Assembly (NCBI GenBank): GCA_003444615.1
Contig: DLUN01000064.1
Location: forward strand, 5,361-11,755
DNA from: Syntrophomonas sp.
GTDB lineage: Bacteria; Bacillota; Syntrophomonadia; Syntrophomonadales; Syntrophomonadaceae
Length of the DNA: 6,395 bases
Reading direction: 5' to 3'
The notes beneath the pieces were generated by a model. It was given only the letters and a program-made list of their open reading frames with translations. It made no database searches and was not told the DNA's origin. Position 1 is the stretch's first letter; every line of letters begins with the position of its first letter. Positions 1-6,338 of the stretch are shown here, piece after piece. A program made the position numbers and the translations under genes.

Positions 1-99
1 AGCACGCCTGAAGCCCTGCAACAAATAAAAGAAGAATTATTTGATTATCTCGCCCAGCTCGAGGTCCTGCCTGCAGAATCAGACCTGATAAAGGTATAA
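1..99 (+). CDS. 3' end of an upstream gene, product unknown (partial)
   Basis: An open frame runs from the first base to a TAA at 97-99, giving 32 residues that end in LPAESDLIKV. The segment is rich in Leu, Glu and Gln and looks like a C-terminal amphipathic helix (QQIKEELFDYLAQLEVL), but it is too short to assign to a family. Coding status is inferred from the open frame and from position: it stops 59 bp before the preferred start of the glycosyltransferase gene on the same strand, with no obvious promoter or terminator between them. It is therefore probably the preceding member of the same operon, and its full sequence lies outside the window. Confidence 0.6.
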   Translation, partial: STPEALQQIKEELFDYLAQLEVLPAESDLIKV

Positions 100-145
100 A
101 CCGCAAAGAAGTGGAGAATATTGTGTGTAAGTCTGCTTTCAGTAC

Positions 146-152
146 AAGGAGG
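146..152 (+). promoter_or_regulatory. Shine-Dalgarno site that decides the GT4 gene start
   Basis: A perfect AAGGAGG ends 6 nt before the ATG at 159. The longer in-frame alternative, a GTG at 111, has only a weak purine stretch (AAAGAAG) directly against it and would add 16 residues (MENIVCKSAF...) that do not resemble a GT-B N-terminus. Translation from 159 begins MTLINVGSYPP, which is the usual first beta-strand and glycine loop of this fold. Confidence 0.85.
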
Positions 153-158
153 AAACTT

Positions 159-1325
159 ATGACATTAATAAATGTTGGTTCTTATCCGCCTAAACAATGT
201 GGAATCGCTACTTTTTCTCAAGATCTGCGCAAAAGTCTAATAAAAGCAGGTCACACGGTTTCAGTTGCCGCAGTATCTGATCAAGAATATGAATATCATT
301 ATGGAGCAGAGGTAGTAACACAAATCAGGCAACATGAGAAGAACGATTATTTGAAAGCTGCCGCCCAGATAAACAATAATTCGGCAATCAATGTGGTTAT
401 AATTCAACATGAATACGGAATTTATGGAGGACCCGATGGCAGCTATTTGCTAAATTTTTGCGCTGCCCTGCAAAAACCCTTCATAGTTGTAACCCATACC
501 GTACTACCCAACCCAGATAGTGGTCGTTATAAGGTGTTGGTCAACCTGACCGAACTAGCTGCAGCGGTGGTTTGTATGACTGAAAACTCGGCAGCCTTAT
601 TACAGCAGGTATATCAGGTACCTTCTTTCAAGCTGCACATGATAAGTCATGGGGTACCGGACTTCTTGCCCAAATCACCCCAAGCCTTAAAAAGGCGCTA
701 CCATCTGCAGAATCGAAATATAATAACTACTTTCGGATTGATCGGACCAGGTAAAGGACTGGAATTAGGTATACGAGCAGTCGCCGATGTTCTTTCTGAA
801 TATCCTGATTGCCTTTACCTGATAATTGGCCAGACCCACCCCATGCTACAAAGAAGCCAAGGGGAAAAGTATCGTCAGATGCTAGAACAACTAGTAGATA
901 AACTGGGTATTAGTGAAAATGTAAAATTTATAAACCGGTTTCTCAGTGATGAAGAACTAGGGGATTATCTATATCTCACTGATATTTATCTGAGCCCCTA
1001 TCCTAACCTGGATCAGGCCGTATCTGGCACCTTGACTTTTGCCGTGGGTACCGGCCGGGCTATTGTTTCTACTCCTTACGCTCATGCGGTGGAGCTGCTG
1101 GCTGACAACCGCGGTCTTTTGACTTCTCAACCTGACTACCACCAACTGGCTCAACTGATGAAAGCCATCTTATCTGATCCAGAATTAAAAACCAGGCTGC
1201 AAAACAATGCTAGAAAACTTGGTCATACCATAAGCTGGACCCAGGTAGGCCGCCGCTACAGTCAAGTCCTGCAACAGATAATAGATAACAACTTCCAAGA
1301 AGGGAAGCCGTTTCACTATGCTTGA
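159..1325 (+). CDS. GT-B glycosyltransferase, family GT4-like
   Basis: Predicted cytoplasmic retaining glycosyltransferase of 388 residues that would move a sugar from a nucleotide sugar to a glycan acceptor; donor and acceptor cannot be read from sequence. The N-terminal Rossmann domain opens with the loop SYPPKQCGIATF (residues 8-19), followed by QHEYGIYGG (83-91), HTVLPNP (113-119) and SHGVPD (163-168). The C-terminal domain has FGLIGPGKG (192-200), the donor-phosphate loop with its Lys, and then SGTL (289-292) and STPYAHAVELL (304-314), where GT4 enzymes bind the donor. The classical EX7E first glutamate is not evident, which I believe is normal for this subgroup with CGIATF and QHEYGIFGG motifs. 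There is no signal peptide or membrane segment. The start was chosen at ATG 159 because of the AAGGAGG at 146-152. The gene overlaps the next by 8 bp (ATGCTTGA), so the two are probably translationally coupled. In many bacteria this domain is fused to the protein encoded next. Confidence 0.9.
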   Translation: MTLINVGSYPPKQCGIATFSQDLRKSLIKAGHTVSVAAVSDQEYEYHYGAEVVTQIRQHEKNDYLKAAAQINNNSAINVVIIQHEYGIYGGPDGSYLLNFCAALQKPFIVVTHTVLPNPDSGRYKVLVNLTELAAAVVCMTENSAALLQQVYQVPSFKLHMISHGVPDFLPKSPQALKRRYHLQNRNIITTFGLIGPGKGLELGIRAVADVLSEYPDCLYLIIGQTHPMLQRSQGEKYRQMLEQLVDKLGISENVKFINRFLSDEELGDYLYLTDIYLSPYPNLDQAVSGTLTFAVGTGRAIVSTPYAHAVELLADNRGLLTSQPDYHQLAQLMKAILSDPELKTRLQNNARKLGHTISWTQVGRRYSQVLQQIIDNNFQEGKPFHYA

Positions 1326-2340
1326 TTACCGGCATTTGCGGCGTATGACAGATTCCACTGGCATTCTGCAGTTTTCCCGTTTATCAGTCCCTGATATCAG
1401 TAGCGGGTACACTTTAGATGATAACGCTCGGGCTCTGATAGTAGCCATATATATGGAAAACGGTCATGACCTGGCATTGACCTATGCCTCCTGGCTATAT
1501 CAAGCTCAGCGCCTAGACGGTACCTGGAGTAACCTGCAATCCCTGGGCAGGGATATTCCGGCTCTAGATTCAGAGGATAGTGTCGGCCGGGCCCTCCTAG
1601 CCTGTGCTCTGGGGATGTCCTGTTCGTGGCCAGATGTGCAAAGCTTGTGCCGTTCCATGTTTAACCACAATTTGCCCCGAGCTATTACTTTTACTTCCCC
1701 CCGAGCCGTGGCCTATACCTTGCTCGGACTGTGCAAGATAGACCAGCCCTTATCTCGAGAGCATATAAAGTTAATTCACCAGCTGACCTCCTTTTTGACA
1801 GGACTGTACCGGCAAAAGCAAAGAAAAGGCTGGTACTGGTTTGAAAACTTCTTCACTTACTGTAACGGGATATTACCCCAATCTTTGTTTGCTGCATATA
1901 AAAGAACCGGAGACATTAAAGCGCTGAAAATTGGGCACGATGCTTTGAACTTCCTATGTGATGTTCTGTTTGAATCAGGTTACTTAAATATAATTGGCAA
2001 TAAAGGGTGGTATATAAGAGGAAGGAAAAAGGCCCGTTTTGATCAGCAGCCGGTAGATGCGGCTTCCACTGCTTTTGCCTGCTGGGAAGCTTATCATATT
2101 TTGGGCGGGCAGCATTACCTGGATATGGCTCAAAAAGCACACCGCTGGTATCACGGTGCCAATGTACACGGTCTAAAATTATATGATGGTAATACCGGTG
2201 GATGCTATGATGCCCTCACTGAGGAAGGTGTAAATCTGAACCAGGGTGCCGAAGCCGTACTGTCTTATCTGCTATGTGAGCAGCATATAGCCAAATACCT
2301 GCACCAAGAGCAGCCTTCGGCTGTAGAACAGTCCTCTTAA
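1318..2340 (+). CDS. GT4-associated (alpha/alpha)6-barrel-like protein
   Basis: A 340-residue soluble protein matching, from memory of the family, the C-terminal half of long GT4 fusion proteins. Diagnostic blocks in order are HLRRMTDSTGILQF (6-19), GYTLDDNARAL (30-40), EDSVGRAL (86-93), WYWFENFFTYCNGILPQSL (172-190), FDQQPVDAAS (241-250), and GGCYDAL with GVNLNQGAEAVLSYL (294-318). The alternation of helices with conserved acidic and aromatic residues suggests an (alpha/alpha)6 toroid of the kind found in glycosidases, epimerases and lyases. The conserved Asp/Glu residues (DD in block 2, ED in block 3, FE in block 4) could form a carbohydrate site, but no activity is established to my knowledge. 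The start at ATG 1318 keeps the HL.RMTD block; AAGGGA at 1300-1305 lies 12 nt upstream, rather far, so coupling to the preceding stop at 1323-1325 probably helps initiation. A later ATG at 1345 would cut the conserved block. The C-terminal 15 residues (HQEQPSAVEQSS) look disordered. Confidence 0.85.
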   Translation: MLDYRHLRRMTDSTGILQFSRLSVPDISSGYTLDDNARALIVAIYMENGHDLALTYASWLYQAQRLDGTWSNLQSLGRDIPALDSEDSVGRALLACALGMSCSWPDVQSLCRSMFNHNLPRAITFTSPRAVAYTLLGLCKIDQPLSREHIKLIHQLTSFLTGLYRQKQRKGWYWFENFFTYCNGILPQSLFAAYKRTGDIKALKIGHDALNFLCDVLFESGYLNIIGNKGWYIRGRKKARFDQQPVDAASTAFACWEAYHILGGQHYLDMAQKAHRWYHGANVHGLKLYDGNTGGCYDALTEEGVNLNQGAEAVLSYLLCEQHIAKYLHQEQPSAVEQSS

Positions 2341-2362
2341 TCACACCCCTCCTTCATGGCCT

Positions 2363-2381
2363 GTGTCATCGCTGGGAAAAT
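2363..2381 (+). repeat. Left outer direct copy of the end repeat
   Basis: GTGTCATCGCTGGGAAAAT matches 2392-2410 at 17 of 19 positions in the same orientation and lies exactly 29 bp upstream of it. Tandem copies of an end motif are what transposase-binding sites look like in several insertion-sequence families. Confidence 0.7.
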
Positions 2382-2391
2382 GTTTACTTAT

Positions 2392-2409
2392 GTGTCATTG
2401 CTGTGAAAA
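2392..2409 (+). repeat. Left terminal inverted repeat (18 bp)
   Basis: GTGTCATTGCTGTGAAAA pairs without mismatch with the reverse complement of 2739-2756. An exact 18-bp inverted pair 330 bp apart is very unlikely by chance and marks the element's boundaries. Confidence 0.8.
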
Positions 2410-2431
2410 TACCTCTTACAGTTGTCCTCAT

Positions 2432-2454
2432 GGCAGTAGGTTTGCCATGAGCAC
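2432..2454 (+). repeat. Inner inverted repeat, left arm
   Basis: The arm begins GGCAGTAGGTTTGCCATG and matches the reverse complement of 2602-2624 at 20 of 23 positions. The mismatches lie at positions 12, 13 and 19 of the arm. The two arms enclose 147 bp that contain both GGA-loop hairpins. Confidence 0.7.
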
Positions 2455-2510
2455 GTTGGTGTAGGAGTCCGATATAGTCGGTGAAGATGGGCGGAGGTCG
2501 GGGAGGCGAG

Positions 2511-2523
2511 GGACAGGATGTCC
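2511..2523 (+). other. Small hairpin with a CAGGATG (CsrA-type) loop
   Basis: GGACAGGATGTCC folds as a 5-bp stem (GGACA with TGTCC) around GGA. The apex CAGGATG is identical to the repeat motif of CsrB-type RNAs, where CsrA/RsmA binds GGA presented in a hairpin loop. Only a plus-strand transcript would present GGA; the opposite strand presents TCC. The plus-strand source would be read-through from the GT4 operon ending at 2340 or a promoter inside the element. CsrA binding itself is inference. Confidence 0.5.
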
Positions 2524-2529
2524 GTAAGA

Positions 2530-2560
2530 GGGCTACAAAACAGGATGTTTTGTTTAGCCC
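2530..2560 (+). other. Second hairpin with the same CAGGATG apex
   Basis: The left strand GGGCTACAAAACA (2530-2542) and right strand TGTTTTGT-tt-AGCCC (2546-2560) form a 13-bp stem with a 2-nt bulge around GGA at 2543-2545. The apex ACAGGATGT is identical to that of the hairpin 6 nt upstream although most of the stem differs. This suggests the apex, not the stem, is what is kept. There is no T run after it on either strand, so a Rho-independent terminator is unlikely. Confidence 0.55.
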
Positions 2561-2601
2561 GGTACCCCCTGAGTCGGACATCAAGCCGTTAGACAGAACA
2601 G

Positions 2602-2624
2602 GTGCGCATGGTGAACCTACTGCC
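2602..2624 (-). repeat. Inner inverted repeat, right arm
   Basis: The reverse complement begins GGCAGTAGGTTCACCATG and matches the arm at 2432-2454 with three mismatches. Together the arms would let a transcript of the region fold into one long branched structure with the two hairpins at its tip. Confidence 0.7.
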
Positions 2625-2691
2625 TATGATTGGTTTTCATTCATCGTGGTCTGCGCTACAGGTGATAATTGCGGTGAAAAAGGTTTTCTCA

Positions 2692-2730
2692 GTGTCATCG
2701 GCCGTTACGGCACTCTTGAGCTGTCATCGC
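2692..2730 (+). repeat. Two partial end-motif copies at 29-bp spacing (right side)
   Basis: GTGTCATCG at 2692-2700 and TGTCATCGC at 2722-2730 repeat the start of the end motif. Their TGTCAT cores start at 2693 and 2722, 29 bp apart, the same period as the two left copies (2364 and 2393). A further degenerate copy, ending in GCGGTGAAAA, lies at 2662-2680. All are in the same orientation as the left end, opposite to the right terminal repeat. Confidence 0.5.
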
Positions 2731-2738
2731 GAAGGCTG

Positions 2739-2756
2739 TTTTCACAGCAATGACAC
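2739..2756 (-). repeat. Right terminal inverted repeat (18 bp)
   Basis: TTTTCACAGCAATGACAC is the exact reverse complement of 2392-2409. It lies 43 bp beyond the stop codon of the minus-strand fusion gene. The remaining bases to 2799 are AT-rich and contain no clear terminator for either gene. Confidence 0.8.
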
Positions 2757-2799
2757 GGAGACACACTTTCATCATTACACTCGTTTCTAATATAAAGGA

Positions 2800-5700
2800 T
2801 TAACTCAGAGCGGTACTGCGAAAGGATTCCGGCACTAGATCAGCTAAAGTAGCTCGAGCTACACCTATACTGGTGTCCGCCGCTCCGTAATAAACCAGTA
2901 TTTCATCGTCATCATCCAGAATATCTTTATCCGTACCGGGTACTGCTCCGCAGGTAAACACCACATTAGGTACCCAAGCCCCACTCAAACCAATTTCATA
3001 ATCTTCTTCCGGTTCCAGAATAGGATTGGGCGACCGGTAGATTACCTTGCGGGGATTGTTCAAATCCACCAGCATCACCCCTAGGCGGTATACATAATTA
3101 TAATCAACACCATGATAGATCAACAGCCATCCATAGCGGGTTTTCAGGGGTTGGGCACCAGCCCCTATCTTCATAGAGTCCCACATCCGTCCCGGGCGAG
3201 GTCCGGCAATGATAGCGTGCTTCTCCCAAATGGGAAACTTGAGCTCATTGCTGTAAGTTACCCATATACTGGGCTCAATCCGGTGATAAATTATATACTT
3301 GCCGTTAATCTTTTCCGGAAAGATAATAGCATCTTTATCCCAGATATTTTTGAAGGCCAACCCGTCGCGCTGCCAGTTGGTATAGTTTCCGGCCGTAAAG
3401 TCCTGTAATGAAATGGAGGCTGCTGCGATCTGAGCGATGTTTCCGTCGTATGCTGTATAGAGCATAACAATCCGATCCCCAATAATCACTAAGCGGGGAT
3501 CCTCGCATCCCATTATTTCCTCCGGTATTTGCGGGGAAAAAATTGGCTCAGGCAGTCGCTCCAACACCTTAAAACCATCGGTTATTGCTAATCCTATATG
3601 GGATATACCATCATTGCCCACTGCCCGGTAGAAAAGGTAGACTTTGTCCCCTATTCGTAAAGCTCCTGGATTCAGCACATATTTAGACTCCCAATAGCTG
3701 CCTTCTACAGGTTCGAGTAAGGGGTTGCCCTCATAGCGATGCAGATGACGGCTTGGTTCAGTGGTAGTCTCTTGAACCACTACAGTAACATCCTTAGGCC
3801 GAGTTGGCAACAGATTATCCAATAGGCTGGCATGGCTTTTGCCGGATTGAATCATACGAAACACAATTTTTATTATTTCCTGGGGATCATAGCCCAATTC
3901 CTGGTAAAGAGCCTCCAGGAACTCGTGATTGAACCAGCGTCCTTCTACACTGGTAGTCACTGGGCTGGGTATTTTTCGTCCCCCCTTAAAACTATAGCTA
4001 GCCCAGCTCCACGCGGTACAGGTCAGGAAGGTTTCATTTTCCAGTACTTGGCTCAGTCCATAACCCTGCACCATGAGTTTTAGCAAATGGGCTAAGCTGC
4101 TTTTGTTTTCCTCTTCCAGCCTCTGGGCTAATCCGGCTATTTTTTGCACCAGACTGCGGTGATGATAGTTTTCGAAAATGTTGTGAGCGGAAAAGTCATC
4201 TCCTCTGCGAATTCCCAGTAAAGAGTTGCGGACTTTAAGGTTGATGTTTTTCCGCTCCAAAACGTTTATCCTGAATAACTGTGAATACTGCTCCGCTACA
4301 GCCAGTCTTCTCACTATGCTTGTAAAGTATCGGGTTTTGGGATATTTCCCTCCTTGCCCTTCACTGAGTGGTTTGATAATAATTCTGGCGGTTACCCGGT
4401 TTAAATCCGATATCTTTCCTTGACTGAGCAAGCCCATGTGCAGTTCCTGGTTAAGCACTACTGGTTTTATCTCCTCCCAGGCAAAACTTTCTGGTTTCAG
4501 ATTGTCAACCAGCCATAACAAATCCCTATCGGTATAACTCCAACTGGCCATAAGATTAGCGGAGGTAACCACATCACGGGGGTCCATGTGTTCTAGTAAC
4601 TGCTCAGCTTTGTAATATCCCAAAGGTATCATGAGATTTACCGGAGGAAATCTCACTACCATTTCCCTTAATAACTCTGAACTAATGGTGAACATGCGGT
4701 GATCGGGGAACAATGCAAACAACCTGTCTACAAAAGACTTTAATCCCTCTTCGGTGTATATGTCACCAGGCAGGAGCTCGTCTAAACCTGCCTCCAGCCT
4801 TTCCATATAGTCTTCCATGGCTTTGATGATAACCTCACCCGAAGAATCTAGATCTACACCCAGACCTTTACTTAGAAACTGATTAAAGCGGTTTTCATAG
4901 CGGTGGCGTAATTCCCGGAAAATATTATCAGTGGCAATCACCCGCTGGTCTTTGCCCACTATACGTTTAGGCACCACTATGGGTTTACCCGGCACATATT
5001 CCATATAAGTAAGGGGAATGATGGGCGGACGACACTGTTTCTGATACTGACTCCATACCTCATTCAGGTCCGGCTTATGCTTCCAAAAAACATCTGTCAA
5101 ACGATGATGGATGGACGTCATTTTGTGCAACATCAACTCATCAAGCTGGTATTCTTCTTCTTGAGGCAAGCATTGCCTATAAGCCTGCATTTCCAGGATA
5201 TAGCTCAGTACCCGTCCATTATACAGCCCGGTTAAGAGATCAAATATCGCGTCTTTATCTGCATCATCATTAAAAACGTATTGGATCATAAGTTGAAACA
5301 ATACCGATACCCACAGTTCATCATCCATATGAAAGGTTTTAGCGGACGCTAGTTGGCTGAGTTTTCCCTGGGAATCAATCACTGATAAGAGTTCAGGATT
5401 ATTCTTTAAACCCTGTTGATATTTACTGAGCAAACTGGCCGGGGGATAAGTTATATAATCAGGCCGTTTAGCCTCCTGGCGAGATAGAATATCGGCCACC
5501 TTGATGAGCAGGCGATCCTTTAGCCAGACAGCAGTATCCCTTTTGATAGCCTCAAAAATAGTGTGAGCGGTTTCCTTAAAAATGCGGTTGCGGTTTTCTA
5601 AGCTGTGTAACTTCACAGCGCCACCCAGATTAACCTCGCAAATGGTCTTGTTCCAGCACAAAGCTCGCGTTAAAATCCAAAAATCAATACCATATCCCTG

Positions 5701-6330
5701 GATAATTTCCCCCCAAAAGGGTCCATCATGATCCAGTTCCTCCACAAAATCATGGGCAAAAGCATAGATTCCCCCCAGAGGATCTCCCACTCGCGCTCCA
5801 TAAAAACTTTCCAGTATGGGTGAAGCCAGCATGTGGGCAATACTGTCCATGGCCTGATAACGGCGCAGGCTTCCTAGCACCATATCATAATCACCTTGAA
5901 TGGGAGTTAATAGACTATCTAACCAAGCATCTTCTAACACTGGCTCAGCTTCACTAGACATATGCGCTGAAAAAACTATTAAATCAGCTTCGATGGTATT
6001 GGCAATTTGCAGCAAAGCGCGAATGCTAGTACCACGCCCGCTTATTTCTGGGGGGAGAAGAAATTCAATATGGGGATGGTGAAGCTGGAGCTTTTGGATA
6101 GATTCCAAAATATGGCCCGCTTCCGCATCACCCACACATACAATCAACTGCCTCTTGCCTATCCATGATTTGAGTACCTGGTCCATTGACATCAAAAGCT
6201 GGGGCAGGTGTTCTTGTTCATCTACAAAAGGGATCCCTACCACCAGATCAAAGTTAGCATAATCATTTAACAGAGGCTTTATTTCCTGCATAACTTCATC
6301 AAAGCGACTTTCCCGATAACCCTTGTTCAC
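2800..6330 (-). CDS. GT-A glycosyltransferase / GH130 mannoside phosphorylase-like fusion protein
   Basis: A predicted soluble, cytoplasmic, multidomain enzyme of 1176 residues from the preferred GTG start at 6330. Residues about 28-270 form a GT-A domain (FDLVVGIPFVDEQ at the first strand, GRGTSIRA at 98-105, DPLGGIYAF at 183-191, GYGIDFW at 212-218, GGAVKLHS at 236-243), resembling GT2 and the mannosyl- or glucosyl-glycerate synthases of GT78/GT81. Where a metal-binding DxD is expected it reads IVFSAHMSS (118-126). Residues about 280-850 are largely helical and unrecognised. Residues about 865-1170 are a GH130 five-bladed propeller: NPGA (887-890), YRAVG (901-905), GCEDPRL (941-947, whose Asp is the expected catalytic acid), DKD (998-1000), YHRIEPSIW (1015-1023), GAGAQPLKT (1056-1064), IYHG (1071-1074) and YYGAADTSIGVA (1147-1158). 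Retained basic residues in the KD and HR blocks fit a phosphorylase better than a hydrolase, tentatively. Typical GH130 proteins have only about 300-400 residues. An ATG at 6390 would add 20 residues; the frame is still open at the window edge. Confidence 0.9.
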   Translation of the reverse strand: MNKGYRESRFDEVMQEIKPLLNDYANFDLVVGIPFVDEQEHLPQLLMSMDQVLKSWIGKRQLIVCVGDAEAGHILESIQKLQLHHPHIEFLLPPEISGRGTSIRALLQIANTIEADLIVFSAHMSSEAEPVLEDAWLDSLLTPIQGDYDMVLGSLRRYQAMDSIAHMLASPILESFYGARVGDPLGGIYAFAHDFVEELDHDGPFWGEIIQGYGIDFWILTRALCWNKTICEVNLGGAVKLHSLENRNRIFKETAHTIFEAIKRDTAVWLKDRLLIKVADILSRQEAKRPDYITYPPASLLSKYQQGLKNNPELLSVIDSQGKLSQLASAKTFHMDDELWVSVLFQLMIQYVFNDDADKDAIFDLLTGLYNGRVLSYILEMQAYRQCLPQEEEYQLDELMLHKMTSIHHRLTDVFWKHKPDLNEVWSQYQKQCRPPIIPLTYMEYVPGKPIVVPKRIVGKDQRVIATDNIFRELRHRYENRFNQFLSKGLGVDLDSSGEVIIKAMEDYMERLEAGLDELLPGDIYTEEGLKSFVDRLFALFPDHRMFTISSELLREMVVRFPPVNLMIPLGYYKAEQLLEHMDPRDVVTSANLMASWSYTDRDLLWLVDNLKPESFAWEEIKPVVLNQELHMGLLSQGKISDLNRVTARIIIKPLSEGQGGKYPKTRYFTSIVRRLAVAEQYSQLFRINVLERKNINLKVRNSLLGIRRGDDFSAHNIFENYHHRSLVQKIAGLAQRLEEENKSSLAHLLKLMVQGYGLSQVLENETFLTCTAWSWASYSFKGGRKIPSPVTTSVEGRWFNHEFLEALYQELGYDPQEIIKIVFRMIQSGKSHASLLDNLLPTRPKDVTVVVQETTTEPSRHLHRYEGNPLLEPVEGSYWESKYVLNPGALRIGDKVYLFYRAVGNDGISHIGLAITDGFKVLERLPEPIFSPQIPEEIMGCEDPRLVIIGDRIVMLYTAYDGNIAQIAAASISLQDFTAGNYTNWQRDGLAFKNIWDKDAIIFPEKINGKYIIYHRIEPSIWVTYSNELKFPIWEKHAIIAGPRPGRMWDSMKIGAGAQPLKTRYGWLLIYHGVDYNYVYRLGVMLVDLNNPRKVIYRSPNPILEPEEDYEIGLSGAWVPNVVFTCGAVPGTDKDILDDDDEILVYYGAADTSIGVARATLADLVPESFRSTALS

Positions 6331-6338
6331 CTCTACAT

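Larger units (their letters stand above)
2363..2756. mobile_element. Noncoding MITE-like element with 18-bp perfect terminal inverted repeats
   Basis: Most of the 459-bp gap between the convergent genes is one structured, apparently noncoding unit. GTGTCATTGCTGTGAAAA at 2392-2409 is repeated exactly, inverted, at 2739-2756. A second left copy with two mismatches starts at 2363, so the unit spans 365 or 394 bp depending on which left copy is the end. Inside lie an imperfect 23-bp inverted repeat (2432-2454 with 2602-2624) and two compact hairpins (2511-2523, 2530-2560). No transposase is encoded, so it is either a non-autonomous element mobilised in trans or the collapsed remains of an insertion sequence. 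Multiple end-motif copies recall IS21-type ends, but that link is a guess. No convincing target duplication is seen next to either candidate end. The short open frames across it (such as 2481-2753) read as low-complexity or Arg/Gly-rich peptides with no recognisable features. Confidence 0.65.

Noticed and set aside
2530..2560. Rho-independent terminator
   Set aside because: The stem is stable, but its lower part is followed by GGTACCCCC on the plus strand and TCTTACGG on the minus strand, with no T run in either direction.
2384..2584. A 66-codon minus-strand open frame in the same gap
   Set aside because: It covers the left end repeats and both hairpins, is Pro/Thr/Ser-rich with no motif, and is most likely a by-product of the G-rich plus strand.
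2481..2753. A 90-codon plus-strand open frame in the intergenic gap (MKMGGGRGGEGQ...)
   Set aside because: It runs across the hairpins, the right inner arm and into the terminal repeat, has Gly/Arg-rich then haphazard composition, resembles no family, and its start is not preceded by a convincing ribosome site. The repeat structure explains the sequence better.
2363..2756. CRISPR-like array because of repeated TGTCATCG units at 29-bp spacing
   Set aside because: The shared units are only 9-19 bp, occur as two separated pairs plus an inverted copy, and are not regular repeat-spacer units; no cas gene is present.
2757..2799. Target-site duplication beside the right terminal repeat
   Set aside because: The bases after 2756 (GGAGACAC) do not match those before either left end candidate (ACTTAT before 2392, GGCCT before 2363) over any convincing length.
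3112..3408. Plus-strand 98-codon open frame opposite the GH130 domain
   Set aside because: It lies entirely antisense to well-conserved GH130 coding sequence, and its translation has no recognisable features; it is a shadow frame.
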